Assembly (NCBI GenBank): GCA_023101725.1
Contig: JALJCO010001078.1
Span: 620,001-684,000, forward strand
Direction: 5' to 3'
DNA: 64,000 bases
DNA from: Atherinomorus stipes
Taxonomy: Eukaryota; Chordata; Actinopteri; Atheriniformes; Atherinidae
A program made the translations under genes and the position numbers. Shown here piece after piece: positions 37,301 through 48,525 of the stretch. Every line of letters begins with the position of its first letter. Position 1 is the stretch's first letter. The notes under the pieces were generated by a model. It ran no database searches and was not told where the DNA came from. It saw only the letters and a program-made list of their open reading frames with translations.

Positions 37301-40300
37301 TACTTTCATTCTGCACCCCCCCCCCCCCCCCCCCCCCCCCCAAAATGACCAGTGGAGGTTTTTTTTTTCTTTTTAATATTGCTTTTAATAAAAATGTTCC
37401 ACTTCAACCTTTAAGTATTTGTTTATAACTGCATTTTACATCATATTGCTGGGCTTGACAAGAGGGAAATGAAAGTTGAAAAAAAGAAATGATAAGAGAT
37501 GGAACAGAGAGAAAAGAGTGAGGAAAAGAGAGAGAGAAAGAAAAAAATGGATACACTTACACAGTCAACTGATGCTTCTGTACAGAAACCCCTAAACAAC
37601 ATTTCACGGTCTTTGCTGGAAAACAAAACTAGCAATCCCCTACAGGAGGACCTGCAGTTGGCTTAAGTATCATAAGATCATACAAACACACGCAGATCTA
37701 CGCAGAGAAGAGGTAAAACCTAGTCAGCGCAACAGGAAGTAGCATCACAGTGTCATCATGCAGAATAAAGGGTCTCTATGGTGATGCAGTCATGCAGATG
37801 CAACCTCGTCTCTGCAAGGAGGAGGAAACCTGCACGGCCCGAGACCCGTGCCCCCAGCAGCCGCCCAGAGGCCCGGACCCCAGCCACCCCCACAAAGGGA
37901 CGGACATGCATCCCCCCAGAGGGCAGCAGAGGGTGGCCTCAGCCTCAGGTGTATGGTTAATGCAACTAGTAAATGTAAACTAATAAAGGCAACTATGCTT
38001 GAATAAAAAGGTTGATTTAAAAAAAACAAACAATAAAAAAAAAACAAAAAAAAAACAAGCCAACTGAATACATGTAAGCTTTCAAATGTGTTGTTTCTCT
38101 CTCATCTGACAGCCGTTTAAGCATGCCATGACTGAATGAGCATTTGGATGCTTATCCATAATAAACTGTGACAGCAATCTTACAAGATCAGAACTCATGC
38201 CAATTCAACACAAGTTTAATCTAACGCATTTACATTGAGAGATAGAAATACACAATAATAAAGGGTTCTGCTGTTCAGACGAATACATAACAATATCCAA
38301 ACTTTCTTGCACTGTGGTTCCACCCATGATTAACTGGTGGGATACATTTTTTTTGCAGTGCATCTGTGAAATGAACCCCAGTAACTGGATATTCAGTGCT
38401 TACAATGATGCTTTAGGTCATCTTAAGGTGCTGCTCTTCTCATAAAACTGAGACGGAAAGATTTTGCAGTGTTGCCAGGTGAAGGAATAGAATGGTTTGC
38501 TTGACTTAATAACATCTATGCATGTTAATTTTAATCAGAGATCAATAACTTCAAACTTGCAGAAAAGCTACATTTTCTTGCCGATGTCAGCATGTTTTAC
38601 ACAATCACACACTCTTAAAATACTACCATGAACTACAGTAGATATACTGCTCAATCTTACATGTATGTGGCTAACATTGTGCATACACCATCACGTCTGC
38701 ACATTGTAATAATAGTTTTGGATTTTTCATTAGTTTCAGTTTTTGTATAATTTTGACCTTTTGTTGTTAGTTTTAGTTAGTTTTGTGAGCAGGTTTGACA
38801 GTTTTATTAGTTTTTATTTTTTGGAAAATGCATAGTTTTAGTTTAGTTTTTATTCATTTCAGTGTTAGTTTTAGTTTAGTTTAGTTTTCTTATCCCTAGA
38901 TTATACAAACTTGTCTGGTGTGACATTCAAAATCACCAGAAAGTCACTCAGAGTAAAACCGGTACAGCAAAGTAAATAGATTATATAGAAATAGATTACA
39001 TATCAACCCCAAAGGCTTATGTATTAAAGAAATTTACGGACTAAAACTAAGAATGTTTTTGCAATAATTTTAGTTTTCGTTAGTTTTGTATAGACACAAT
39101 ACAGTTTCAGTTAGTTACCGCTTTTTTAAAAACTGTCATTTTCATTTTGATTTCAATAAACGAAAATGTTTTTTCCATTTTAGCTTTTGTTTTTTTGTTA
39201 GTTTTAGTTGACTTTAATAACCTTGCTACTGACGGCAGGTCTAAAAGCAGCTGCATGCAGAGCTGTGACATTAATAAAAGCATGAGTTGGCAGTTATATC
39301 TGCCCTTGCGGTGTTCCTCACCTGGCCGCCGGTGGCGCTTTTCCATCCAGATGTAGCAGTTGTTCTGCGCCACGCCAGTTTGCGAGTCCAAGAAGGGCAT
39401 ACGGACGCTGCGCTCAGCACAGAGGCGGGCATTGTAGCTGCGGCAGTGCTCAATGGCCTCCTTATAGAACTGGTCACCAAGCCTGGATGCAGATAAACAG
39501 AGAAACAATGTCTCAGACAGTCAGAGAACATAGCATGTAAATAGCCACAGACAGAAAAAGAAGACGAGATGATTTAACTTTCATTACAGTCAACATCTGT
39601 AATAAATACAAAAAGAATTTGTTTGTGGAAATTAAGTTCCCCACAACATTAAAGTCTCATTTCTGACATCGATTCAAGCAGTAAAGCATACTGCTTTAAT
39701 TTCTGCATTTTATGCAATGAGTCACAACTGCTGTACAAGTCTGACCATCTGAATGCAAGCAACAGTTTTTGGAGGCAATATTATGTGCTGGTAGGATTAT
39801 GATTTATCAAAACTGGGAAAATAACCACAAGTGAGCACTTGGTTTTTCAAACTCTGGCTTTGCTGCATCCATCAAATGCAGTTTGAAGGCAACTGAGCTA
39901 AAAAGTCATTAGGAGCTGAGTTAATGAGAAATAATGTGTAGGAAATTAATATCAACCATAAGAACAGAGCAAATGCTTCACCTTGTCAAAGTGATAGATG
40001 AGTATGTGTGCTAGATCGAAGTCCATACAAAAGATGGGCTTTGCACACACACACACCCACACGCACAATCGACCAACAAGAGAGCATAAATCAGGATGTG
40101 AGCCATTAATAAGCTCCAAAGTTTCAGACTAGAGGCATTTTTCACATAAAGATCAAAACGAGATTAACTCACTTTTGTTTAAGACAAGTAATAAAACAAA
40201 ATAACTATAGGTCAAACATAAATTAAACTTTGCCGTTTGTGTCTTTTCTGGAGGAATTTCTCCACTTGTCCTCACTTAAGTCCTGCTTGAGTTACAGCAT

Positions 40301-43300
40301 ATCCCAGAGAAAAGCAGCGTCCGTTTCTTTGTTTATGTGCACACGTTTATCTGCTGGACCATCACCCATCTTTCTCTGACAGGATGAGATGAAATGGGCA
40401 GTCTCAGATATGTAAAGAATGCCAAGCAGGTCTAAGACCATGACTCTGGTCATGATTAATCTCAGGAGAGGTCCAGAGTGAGAATGTGAAGAAAAGCGGT
40501 TGTTGTAACAGGACTGATAAAGGTACTGAAGGTGGGGATATGCCGATCAGAGGGATTACATGAGTAAGCCGGTATGAGAATAAAAGAAGACAAGGAAATA
40601 TCTATTTAAATAAAAAGAGGGGAAATTGAAAGACTGGATTTATGGAAAACAGACAAAGATCTCCATCGTAGCATCTTCTTTAAATTTGCAAAATGTGAAT
40701 TTCTCTTTAACTTTGGCTACAGAGGCATCTGGACAAAGATCAGAGATTAGCTGGAAAGTTTTCTTTTCCACTTTTGGGTAGTTGGTGAGAATGTGGCTCA
40801 AAAGCAGAAATGACAAGAAGAAAACAGATCAGGTAATAAATAATATATCTTATTTCCACGACTGAACCAGGAGCCACATGTATATGCAATGCATTCATGC
40901 AAAATACATACGCACGCCTTTTCCTCCATGCAGTTTTATTTATAATGGATATGCAAAAGACTACACATAGACACATTTTAAGAAAAGCTAAAGCTTTACA
41001 TGGGTAATTTAGATTAAGCATTGTTTTTTATCATAATATATCTGATTTTCTTTTATCTTTAGTTTTTGTAATACACTCCTATTCAGCCATGTTTCTTATA
41101 AATCCCCGCAGATGTGCATCACAGTTATATGACCTTGTTAATGAGGCTTTAACAAGTGGACCAGTATGTGTGGATTCTTTTCATTTTCTGGCTTAAAAGT
41201 TTAATGTTCCTTACGTTTCCAAAAATTTCAGAAGAAAAAAGTGTGCAGAAAATGCGTGTTTACACTATTCCAAAACTAACTGTACAATCTGTGGAAGTGG
41301 ACCAGGGTTTGGTCCAAACAGCATCAATATAAATGAGATTTAGGTTATTTATTTTTGTCTATTTAGTTGTCGTGCGAAAATTATATTTTCATAAGCAAAT
41401 GATTAACTTAATATCTGCAACCATTAATGACTAAGAAATGCAAATAGGAATCACATTTGTGCATGTGTGCAGTTTAGAAAGCAATATGCATGTCCTGCTT
41501 TGAAAAATTGGCTAAAAAAAAAGTATGCACATCTCTGCCTTTGTGCGTACACACTGATTTATTCATCAATCTGCATACCCACTCATGGACTGCATGGAAA
41601 TATGAACACTTCACCTCATGCTCTTCCCTTCATATGACAGTTTCTGCCTTTCTTCTTTTCTCATCCATTTTAACACAAAAAGATAAACTCATAGGAAAAC
41701 TCCCTCTGATCCAGAATGGCTGAGGTCTTTCTGTGTGGAGTTTGCATGTTCTCCCTGTGCATGCATGGGGGGGTTTCTCTGGGTACTGCAACTTGCGTGT
41801 TAGATTAACTGGTGATTCTAAACTCTCCCAGGAGTTAGTGTGAGTGATTGTCTATGAGTTGGACATGCGATGGACTGTCTGCTGGCCTTTTGCCCAGCCG
41901 CTGCTTGGATAAGCTCCTGGGTAGTTTCATTACATTTTACCAACCCAACAGATAAACTGGTTAGGTTTTCAGCATTAATTGATGACACTATAATCATTTT
42001 TCCGTGTCAGAGAGTATTGCACATATTTACTCCCTGGCTGCTGAAACAGCTAACAGCTATTTGAGCTGATTGGAAAGAAGGCAATCACACTCGATGCCCA
42101 GTGGGTTGTCGCTGTCACTGCATGATTTACCATCCAGTAGACTATATCTAATTTTAGCATAGTGCAGAGTCTTGTGTAATAAGACAACTTCAAGTTGCAC
42201 AACCACAAACCTCTCAAATTTTAACCACTGGACAGAACGACCCTTTGAGGGTTCTTCTACATCAAACCAAAGCTAGGAACCAGTTGTGATGAGAGGAGTG
42301 TCTCCTCCTGTCATGATGATCTGGGCAAAGAATGGGCATTTGAAAACCCTATGTATATGTGGTTCACAGCAATTAAGCTATGGATCTTGGTCTCATCGTG
42401 GTGATTTTCCTCATCTGTTCAGACATTCTTTGGTATTGTTTTGTGATTGAATAATTTTTGACAACTTTTGTTTGTCCAAAACAGTCCAAAACAGCTTACC
42501 CTCACTATCATGGTCAACACTCGTAAAGTAGTATTAGGCTCTGGGGGGCTTATTAGACAGCTAGCTGGCCAGAAGGCGGGTCAGAGAGAGAGAGCGAGTG
42601 ACATGCAGCAACAGGCATCAGGCCAGGATTCAAACCTGGGCTGAAGCCTCTGTATATGAGGCGGCTGCTCAACCAGTTGAGCTAAACTCCTCCCCAAACA
42701 CGGGGGAACTGTCATGCACATTGCATCGCAGCGATTTTAGACGACTGATGCACATTTCTCTCCGACACAGCTGCGCATTAATAATCAGAAATAAAGTTGA
42801 TGGCATACACATATTGGGCTGCACTAAGGAGCACTGAGATTTGTCAAAGTTACAAGGATTGACTGAATTTGCATTAATAGTTGTGATGCCAGCGTTGTGG
42901 ATTCCTGGAGGGAACAGCAATATGCCAACACCACTTCCACTACAAAGTTCTCACAAGCCACATCCTCCAGCTACACATAAAAGTACAAACAAAAAAAGCA
43001 GAGAAACAAAAGAAAGGTTGAAATCACTAACAGGCCTGATTGTTTAAAGGCATTGACAATATTTTGGGCCTGAAGGGCCGTTTACACCAAGTAGACATCC
43101 AGATCGTCTGTCACTTGTTTGCTGAATAAGAGGCCTTACAATGTCCAACTGCAGATATTAATTTCGAACTTCTTTCCACCACAAAAATCTACATTTTACT
43201 AGAATATGTAAAGAAGTCAGCATCAGTGAAGCTCATTATTCCAACCAGTTTTATACCTAAACATGATTTACTACAACAGACTACACCAAACCTAAAAACC

Positions 43301-45919
43301 CGAGTGGCCCTCCCCTTTAGTACCTCAGTTTCTGGACTTAAACGCATGTGGCTGTTGGCTGAAGTTTTTGTCAGCGACCTACAGAAACGAGGAATGCAGC
43401 TGGTGCTTTTGGTAACACGTGTTTATACAGTACGAGACCAGCAGTCAGTGATCCAGTCAAAGCCAAATCTCCAGAAGAGACTTCCTGTCACATAACTCAC
43501 ATTCCCAGAGGTAGAATGTTATCTCTGCTGTCACTATTTGTTGCCTGAACCGAAGTGTGTGTGTGTGTGTGGCCTTGCAGGCGTTTCTCATCTCTCGAGT
43601 GCCGTTTTTTCATGGCACGCTGGCTGTACGTTTCTGTCCCATTTTCGACTACAAAGCATCTGTACAACCTCCCCGGGCAGCTCTGAAAACTCTTACATAA
43701 GTGAGTTGCTCTGCATTTGTCTGTGTGGTATTTTCATTATGTGAGTAAAGAGACAGGGTATGTGCATGTCTCCAAGACCATGTGTGTGTGTGTGCTGTGT
43801 GTCCTGAGGCATCCTCCCAACCCCCTCAAACCTGATTTAGAGATTGTACCATGCTCCTGTTTGTGCCCATTAGTTAAATGTATGGTTGATGATCGTGATG
43901 GGCCTTACATAAGTGGAGTTTTACATGTCAGGGAGGACATTCCTCTTGGAGGACAGCTTCCTGGATACTGATGGAATCTGCAGTTGAGTGTTTTTGTGTC
44001 TGTGTGTACCAACGTGATCAACTCAGTTGCTCCCATGCTTGCACAGTGGAGCTTTGTGTGTGACGGTCAACCTTATCATTGCCAAGAGAGTCTGCGATGG
44101 ACAGAGCAGCATTTCATCAGCTCAGGCCAATGTTTCTACAGGTCAGTGTTTCTAGGTACAAGTTCATGGAGAGAAGATACTATTTTCTTTTCAAAATTGG
44201 ATATCTAAACCTACCACACTCACAAGCCCCCATAAGTCCTTTATAACAGCCAAATAAAAAGGCATCGCTCTACAGTTGAGAGGTTAATTTGATCTGTACT
44301 GAAGCTCAAGAGAAGAACTTACTGGTCATAATGAATATTCAAATGTACATTTGTGCCTTCGCTCCAGGGAACAGAGGCTCCATTAATCAGCCGCCGTGTT
44401 TGGATGTCTGCTGTCATTCCTCTCCATCAGTCTTGCATTTATCTGTCGCTGTCAGTTTGAATGTGTGTATTACTCAGAGAACTCTGCTTTTCCTCTTGGC
44501 TGAATAGAAAAATCAGTCTGTAAAAGAAATAATCACTGAATCGCCGTCATTCCCCACATGGATGACACAACTTTCCTGGGATGTTTTTTTGTCACTCTGT
44601 TTTCAGTAAAGAGTTTAAGTGTAAATTCCACTTTATATGAATACCACGGCATATAAAAGCAGCCCATCTGATACCAGGTTTCTGTGCCTGATTGTGATTT
44701 TTAAGGTGTAATAAAATTACATAATGAAAAAGGGGTGAAAATGATGGGATCATTGTTAACTTTCTAGCAATGTGTTTTACAGACTTTGTTAAAACATCTT
44801 AATGTCTTTTAGAATACAATAAACCCTCTGCTTGAGCTAGTACAGACTTTTTTTTTAATCTGTTATAAGCTGATAAGCACTCAATTTGGGACAGTTTCAT
44901 TAAATGCCATGAGACCATCTTCCTCTGTGCAGCCATTTTTGTGTCCACGAGCGGGAAAATAATGAGAAATTTCTGCACCAAGACACAAATCAACAGATAA
45001 GGGTTCGTGACAGCCTCATGAACTTCCATGAGGCTGCACTGGACATCCAGATATAGCCCAGTATCAGCCACTCATATGAATATCAGAGCCTAATACAAGC
45101 AAAAAGGAACAGTAAATTTATAAGAACTTAAGTTTTACTTTTACGATCAATTTTGTTTAATGTTTTTATTAAATTGCAAGTGTTTTTTTTTTAAATGGCT
45201 TGCAATAATTTTACAGTTTCAGTGACTTTAGCAACTCAAGAGTGATGAATTCCCCCATTCATGTTGCATGCAGTCAGGGTTAGTTTTGCTAACAGCTTTG
45301 TAGCCGCATGCTCAGCCGGCCAGCTGTGCATTCTTCGTTTTGCAACAAGTTGTGCTGCACAAATACTTAGTGTGTTAATAAAGTAACCTTTCAAGGTAGG
45401 AAAACTAAACTTTACAAATGAGCTGATGAACAGTTTTAAAGATTTTGGAGCCACAGTTGTTTGTATTCAGACCACTGAGCCTGCAGAAAGAGAAAACTGT
45501 ATAGGCATCTAGTCCTTTCTAAACCCTCCAAAGCCTGTGGATATGTTCACGGCAGTGTATACACATAATAATGTTGAGGAACAAAGGAAGTTGACCACAA
45601 GCTGGTCAAAAAAATGGTGAGATGAAGTCCGGTTGTGGCTGTGAATAAGTAAGAGGCCTCAGAGGAAGCAGAGGGCAGGGCGACCGCTTGTGGATACCGA
45701 TAGTCGTCTTTGTAGCACTTTGTAGACGGAGCAGCGGGTGCAGAGGGGGGGGGGGGGGGGGGGGGGGGGGGGCTGAAAGGAGGGAGGACGAGGGGCTGAT
45801 GAGGTAGGAGGGCAGGGGGTGTGGTGGTGGAAGGGGTCCGACATGTCCTGCGGCACACGTGTTCCATTTCAAACCCTGTCACACTCATTTTCTCTCAAAC
45901 GCACGGATGTGTACGCCCG

Positions 45920-45952
<33 letters not shown>

Positions 45953-48525
45953 ACACACTGAAAACAGAAACACAATAGGACTAAAAGGGAAAAGTGCAGA
46001 ACGAAAGTGAAGAGGAGGTGGTGGGCAGAGAGGTAAAGCAAGCAGCTGAAGAGGAAAGGGTGTTGCAGAGGGGAAACCCAGACTCAGATGCTTGTGCTGT
46101 TGTTTGGCCCGGTTTGGCCATGGATCGGGTAAGGGGGGGTTGGAGAGAGGCAGGGGCACTGTAGGGGGTGGGTGAGGTAAAGGACTGGAAGCCGAGCAAT
46201 AACTCATTTCATTTTAGTTAGAGAGCACTGAATAAAATGTGTAGAAATGCATCCACTGAGAAAAATCCACTATTTTATAAGTGAAGAATACCACACCATA
46301 TGGAGAATACCAAACATACCCAGCACACCCGCATAAATCTTTCACATAAGCATTGAGGGGGGAATGTGCCACTTCCATGTGTAGAACAGGAAAATAAAAA
46401 GAAGATTAATTACTGCATGGAGCTTTCTATTAAAAAAGTTTCTGGCCATGTACTTCCTTGGGGCTGGAAACCATTCCCGGACATTCCCTCTCCCTGAGCT
46501 TGGTTAGACAAAGGCCAGGATTTGGCCCTGTGTGAAGGGTGCAGTATAAATGTATGCATTAGGCCTAAATGCAGCCAGACAGACACCCCCCACCACCTCC
46601 ATCACTCACTCCTGCTCCCGCAAACTGGGGGAGGGGCGCACGGCTGCACATGTATGCAACAAACACGCACAATCCCAAACACTCGAACAACCCCCCACCG
46701 CCACCCCCTGATCTCTTTCATATCAAAGCCCTCATCCTTTCAGTCTTTCTGCTAACAGCAGCAAACCTCTTCCCACCTGAGCTCTTCCCTTTCATTATAA
46801 ATCCAAATCTAATCATAAGACAGCAGCAGGACATGTAATAAGCACGTCTCTGCATATGAATTGCATTGCTTATTTAAATACTTCTCATGTCAGCTCCTCA
46901 TTAAGTCCCTTTCAAGCGCTGCTTCCCAGGTTTCAATCACAAAAGTGTTGTTGTTAAAAATGGTTTTAAATAAAAAGGAAAATATGTACAGCTAAACAGA
47001 CTGAGTCTGCAAAGCCAGACGTATTTAATGCCAGGTGCTGATGGTTATAATTCATCTTTCAGAGGAGACCAGACTGGATTGTTAACATGTCCTCTTTGAG
47101 TGTGTATGATTTACCCACCACATCCTGCAGACAGATGAGCATTTGGGTCTATTGTTTCAAATAGCAAGGCAAAAGTAAATCAGATTACTTCTAAATGTTG
47201 CTCATACATTCCCACACAATTATCTCATATACGGTGAGCATTGTGGTTTTTATTATGTCTGTTTCCATAAGCACACTTTGATGTGCAGGCACACATCCAC
47301 TGTTTTCGCCTTTTGCAGATATTAAATTGGGGTCTGCATGTGAGGGGCAGATGGGACGCCCTCCCTCTGCCCCATCATCAGTCGCTGTTTCTTAACATGT
47401 ACCTTAACAGATGGATCCAGAAAAATACAGCGGTGCTCTTAATCTGCTGCTCTGCATGCGTACAGGCACACAAAAGCAAATGCATACTGTCTACGTCCTA
47501 ATCTGTTGTGATGAAATACGACAGCTTAAAGCTTTTTTTCTATGCAAGTGCTGGCTTTACAGAAAGTATTTGTTATAAACAAAGAGCTCCACAAAACAAG
47601 AACATCATGAAGACATTTTGCCCTCCATTCCAATGGAAAAGATATCCCAGAGAGCAATTGTCCTCATTTTAATAGCTTCAAAGAAATTATGCTATGGGCA
47701 ACTGGACATAGTAGGTAAACATTTTTACATTGTAACATAAGAAAAGCTTGAAAGTAAAGTGTGTGCATTCCAGAGAAAGCACGTACTGATTAAAACATTT
47801 ATAAAGCTTCTTGCACAATGCACTTTGGGGAAACTCAAATTCTCTGCTCATCCCACATGACAAGCTGTCAGGCAGCAGGGAAACAAACACGCCCTTACTT
47901 ATATAGACTGAAATAAAACTTTAATAGATTGAATTTCTGGAGTATGATGAGGACATTTTCCCACCCCATTTCCAGTCTTTTATTTTGTCAAAAGCTCAAC
48001 GTTACAGGTTTATTCTACATACATGAATCAGAGGTGAGTACCCCCATCAGAATTTACCTCCATCCTCTGTCTGCATGCATTTGACAGGATAAATAACAAC
48101 AACAAAAAGTCTCAATAAGCGTCCGTGCACACCAGCATTAGTTTTGCAACATAACTTGCAGGAAATTTCTACGCAATTTTGGCTGACAATAACGCCCCCC
48201 AATTCAGACTCCTATCAAAACGTCAATGTGCAACTTTGTAGGTAAAACCAAGAAGAAATGCGCGCGAGTTGCTGCTGGTTTTCTCTACATGTGCATCAGT
48301 GTATGCATGTGCTATTTTATTGCGCGACTCCGCAAGTAGCGACGATACCTGAAGACACGGAAACTGACCCAGTGCAAGATAAATGTGCTACATTTATTAG
48401 ACTTGTTAGGAGGGAGAAAAGACATACAAATCACCACCCCTGATAAATTCAAACGATGTGATGATTAAATAAAAACATAATAAATATACTCACGATTTTA
48501 ATGGATTATGAATGACAGTCGCCAT
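22273..48525 (-). CDS. dpf3: D4 zinc and double PHD fingers family 3 (DPF3), BAF subunit
   Basis: Exons of the long form (minus strand): 48494-48525, 39322-39482, 34754-34861, 30432-30565, 30233-30328, 29980-30052, 27993-28130, 27747-27875, 22831-22943, 22487-22568, 22273-22340. They join in frame to 377 aa, matching mammalian DPF3b. The order is: N-terminal Requiem/DPF domain starting [10 protein letters not shown]; a Lys/Arg-rich stretch (about residues 100-190); a C2H2 finger C200-x2-C203...H216-x4-H221; an acidic linker; and tandem PHD fingers from C262, with [20 protein letters not shown] in PHD2. DPF3 reads acetylated histone H3 through the PHD pair and recruits the BAF (SWI/SNF) remodeller in muscle and heart. 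DPF1 is similar in the PHDs, but the DPF3a-type terminal exon at 25076-25227 decides for dpf3. A cassette at 29531-29572 gives another variant. Intron 1 is about 9 kb. Confidence 0.95.
25076..25227 (-). CDS. dpf3: dpf3 alternative terminal exon (DPF3a type)
   Basis: This exon splices in phase after the first PHD half-finger exon (27747-27875: TCT G joined to CT GGA) and replaces the rest of the double PHD by 50 residues ending in TGA at 25076-25078. The tail has [20 protein letters not shown], an acidic Ser/Asp motif closely resembling the C-terminus I know from mammalian DPF3a. The acceptor is TGGTAG. The predicted protein is 340 aa, with a truncated PHD1 and no PHD2, so it should not read histone H3 in the same way. 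Confidence 0.85.
26744..26899. mobile_element. hAT-like foldback MITE, copy 2
   Basis: It shares the interior signature of the copy at 19385-19574: CCAACACACCTAAATCAGAT, GGCTGGCTTGTTA and GCAGAGCTGAATGACATG, with an end reading CTAAAAGTTGCAGGATTA. It is more diverged at the ends. It lies in a dpf3 intron. Confidence 0.6.
29531..29572 (-). CDS. dpf3: dpf3 42-base cassette exon candidate in the C2H2 finger
   Basis: On the minus strand a strong acceptor (TTCTCTGTTCCAG) and a donor (GAAG then GTATCT) enclose exactly 42 bases without a stop. Between the exons at 29980-30052 and 27993-28130 it adds 14 residues, turning the finger start CDICGKRY into CD, then [14 protein letters not shown], then VCGKRY. 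The paralogue DPF2 has a known alternative 14-residue insert at the same point beginning NSFKQKH, which is very similar. Its inclusion is therefore probably optional and regulated. Confidence 0.75.
32450..33336. mobile_element. Decayed Tc1-like element with a lone terminal repeat
   Basis: The right end GAAAACTTTCAAGCACAACT (about 33313-33332) equals the terminal repeat of the element at 17422-18179. A degenerate left end with ATCAAAAGTTTGTACATA lies near 32461. Between them about 32660-32760 resembles the N-terminal transposase region (GCTGGATGCCTGTGATCTTT and a CTGCATCAGAAACAG block). A 196-bp MITE is nested inside. Confidence 0.45.
32846..33041. mobile_element. 196-bp MITE with 11-bp terminal inverted repeats
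   Basis: TACACTGTAAA at 32846-32856 and TTTACAGTGTA at 33031-33041 are perfect inverted repeats around an AT-rich core without coding capacity. It lies inside a larger decayed Tc1-like element, so it probably inserted later. Confidence 0.55.
34870..34890. repeat. (CA)n microsatellite next to a dpf3 splice acceptor
   Basis: Ten or more CA units, read as UG repeats in the dpf3 pre-mRNA. The tract ends only a few bases upstream of the acceptor of the exon at 34754-34861 and takes the place of its polypyrimidine tract. Confidence 0.85.
36597..36668. mobile_element. Minimal Tc1-type inverted-repeat relic
   Basis: TATCAAAGTTTGGACACCCT at the left and GTGTCTGTCCAAACTTTTGG at the right are near inverted repeats separated by about 30 bases. 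The ends look like those of fish Tc1-like elements with an AAAGTTTGGACAC end. The copy has lost its whole interior. It lies in the dpf3 intron between 34862 and 39321. Confidence 0.45.
37316..37341. repeat. Poly-C run of 26 bases
   Basis: Uninterrupted C homopolymer in a dpf3 intron. The exact length is prone to sequencing or assembly error. Confidence 0.9.
37826..37940. repeat. GC-rich patch in a dpf3 intron
   Basis: A strongly C-rich segment with the phrases CCCAGAGGCCCGGACCCCAG and CACAAAGGGACGGACATGCA stands out from AT-rich surroundings. I recall similar GC-rich stretches as dispersed repeats in fish genomes. Two frames stay open through it, but neither resembles a known protein. Confidence 0.4.
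38705..39231. repeat. TTAGTTTT-rich interspersed repeat
   Basis: Long stretches of TTAGTTTTAGTTT variants appear at both ends, with less repetitive sequence (about 38900-39040) between. The right end on the minus strand begins AAGGTTATTAAAGTCAACTA followed by AAACTAAC units, a pattern seen in many teleost interspersed repeats. It lies just 3' (in dpf3 sense) of coding exon 2. Confidence 0.5.
41726..41920 (+). repeat. Common fish SINE-like repeat
   Basis: Contains GTGTGGAGTTTGCATGTTCT, a GGTGATTCTAAA block, CATGCGATGGACTGTCTG and TTGGATAAGCTCC in the order familiar from a very abundant dispersed fish repeat. Exact family and ends are uncertain. Confidence 0.5.
42540..42694 (-). mobile_element. 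tRNA-derived SINE
   Basis: The minus strand starts GAGGAGTTTAGCTCAACTGG, which contains an A box, then an anticodon arm with a perfect 5-bp GCCTC/GAGGC stem and a 7-base ATATACA loop (42646-42662), then the B box GGTTTGAATCC. After the tRNA-like head comes a body with GTTGCTGCATGTCACTC and a CT-rich tract, as in known fish SINEs. The tRNA-like part lacks a matching 3' acceptor strand, so this is a retroposon and not a tRNA gene. Confidence 0.7.
45745..45772. repeat. Poly-G run of 28 bases
   Basis: An uninterrupted G homopolymer on the plus strand (C in the dpf3 pre-mRNA), followed by a G-rich region to about 46190 with several GGGG clusters. Confidence 0.9.
45924..45950. repeat. (CA)n microsatellite
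   Basis: About 13 CA units in dpf3 intron 1. Confidence 0.9.

Larger units (their letters stand above)
39483..48493. other. dpf3 intron 1 (about 9 kb)
   Basis: No conserved coding exon is visible on either strand. The interval holds a SINE-like repeat (41726-41920), a tRNA-derived SINE (42540-42694), a 28-base G run (45745-45772), a CA microsatellite (45924-45950) and a G-rich plus strand from about 45720 to 46190. Large first introns of this kind commonly hold enhancers, but nothing in the sequence alone identifies one. Confidence 0.6.

Noticed and set aside
40870..41560. Segments with GCGTACACAC-like phrases as a further DNA transposon
   Set aside because: The resemblance to fish repeats is weak and no terminal repeats or target duplication could be found.
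42646..42662. A genuine tRNA gene on the minus strand
   Set aside because: The anticodon arm and A and B boxes are present, but the acceptor stem does not close and a SINE body follows.
45547..45888. Proline-rich minus-strand frames near 45.7 kb
   Set aside because: The proline run is the translation of the 28-base G homopolymer; there is no independent evidence of a gene.
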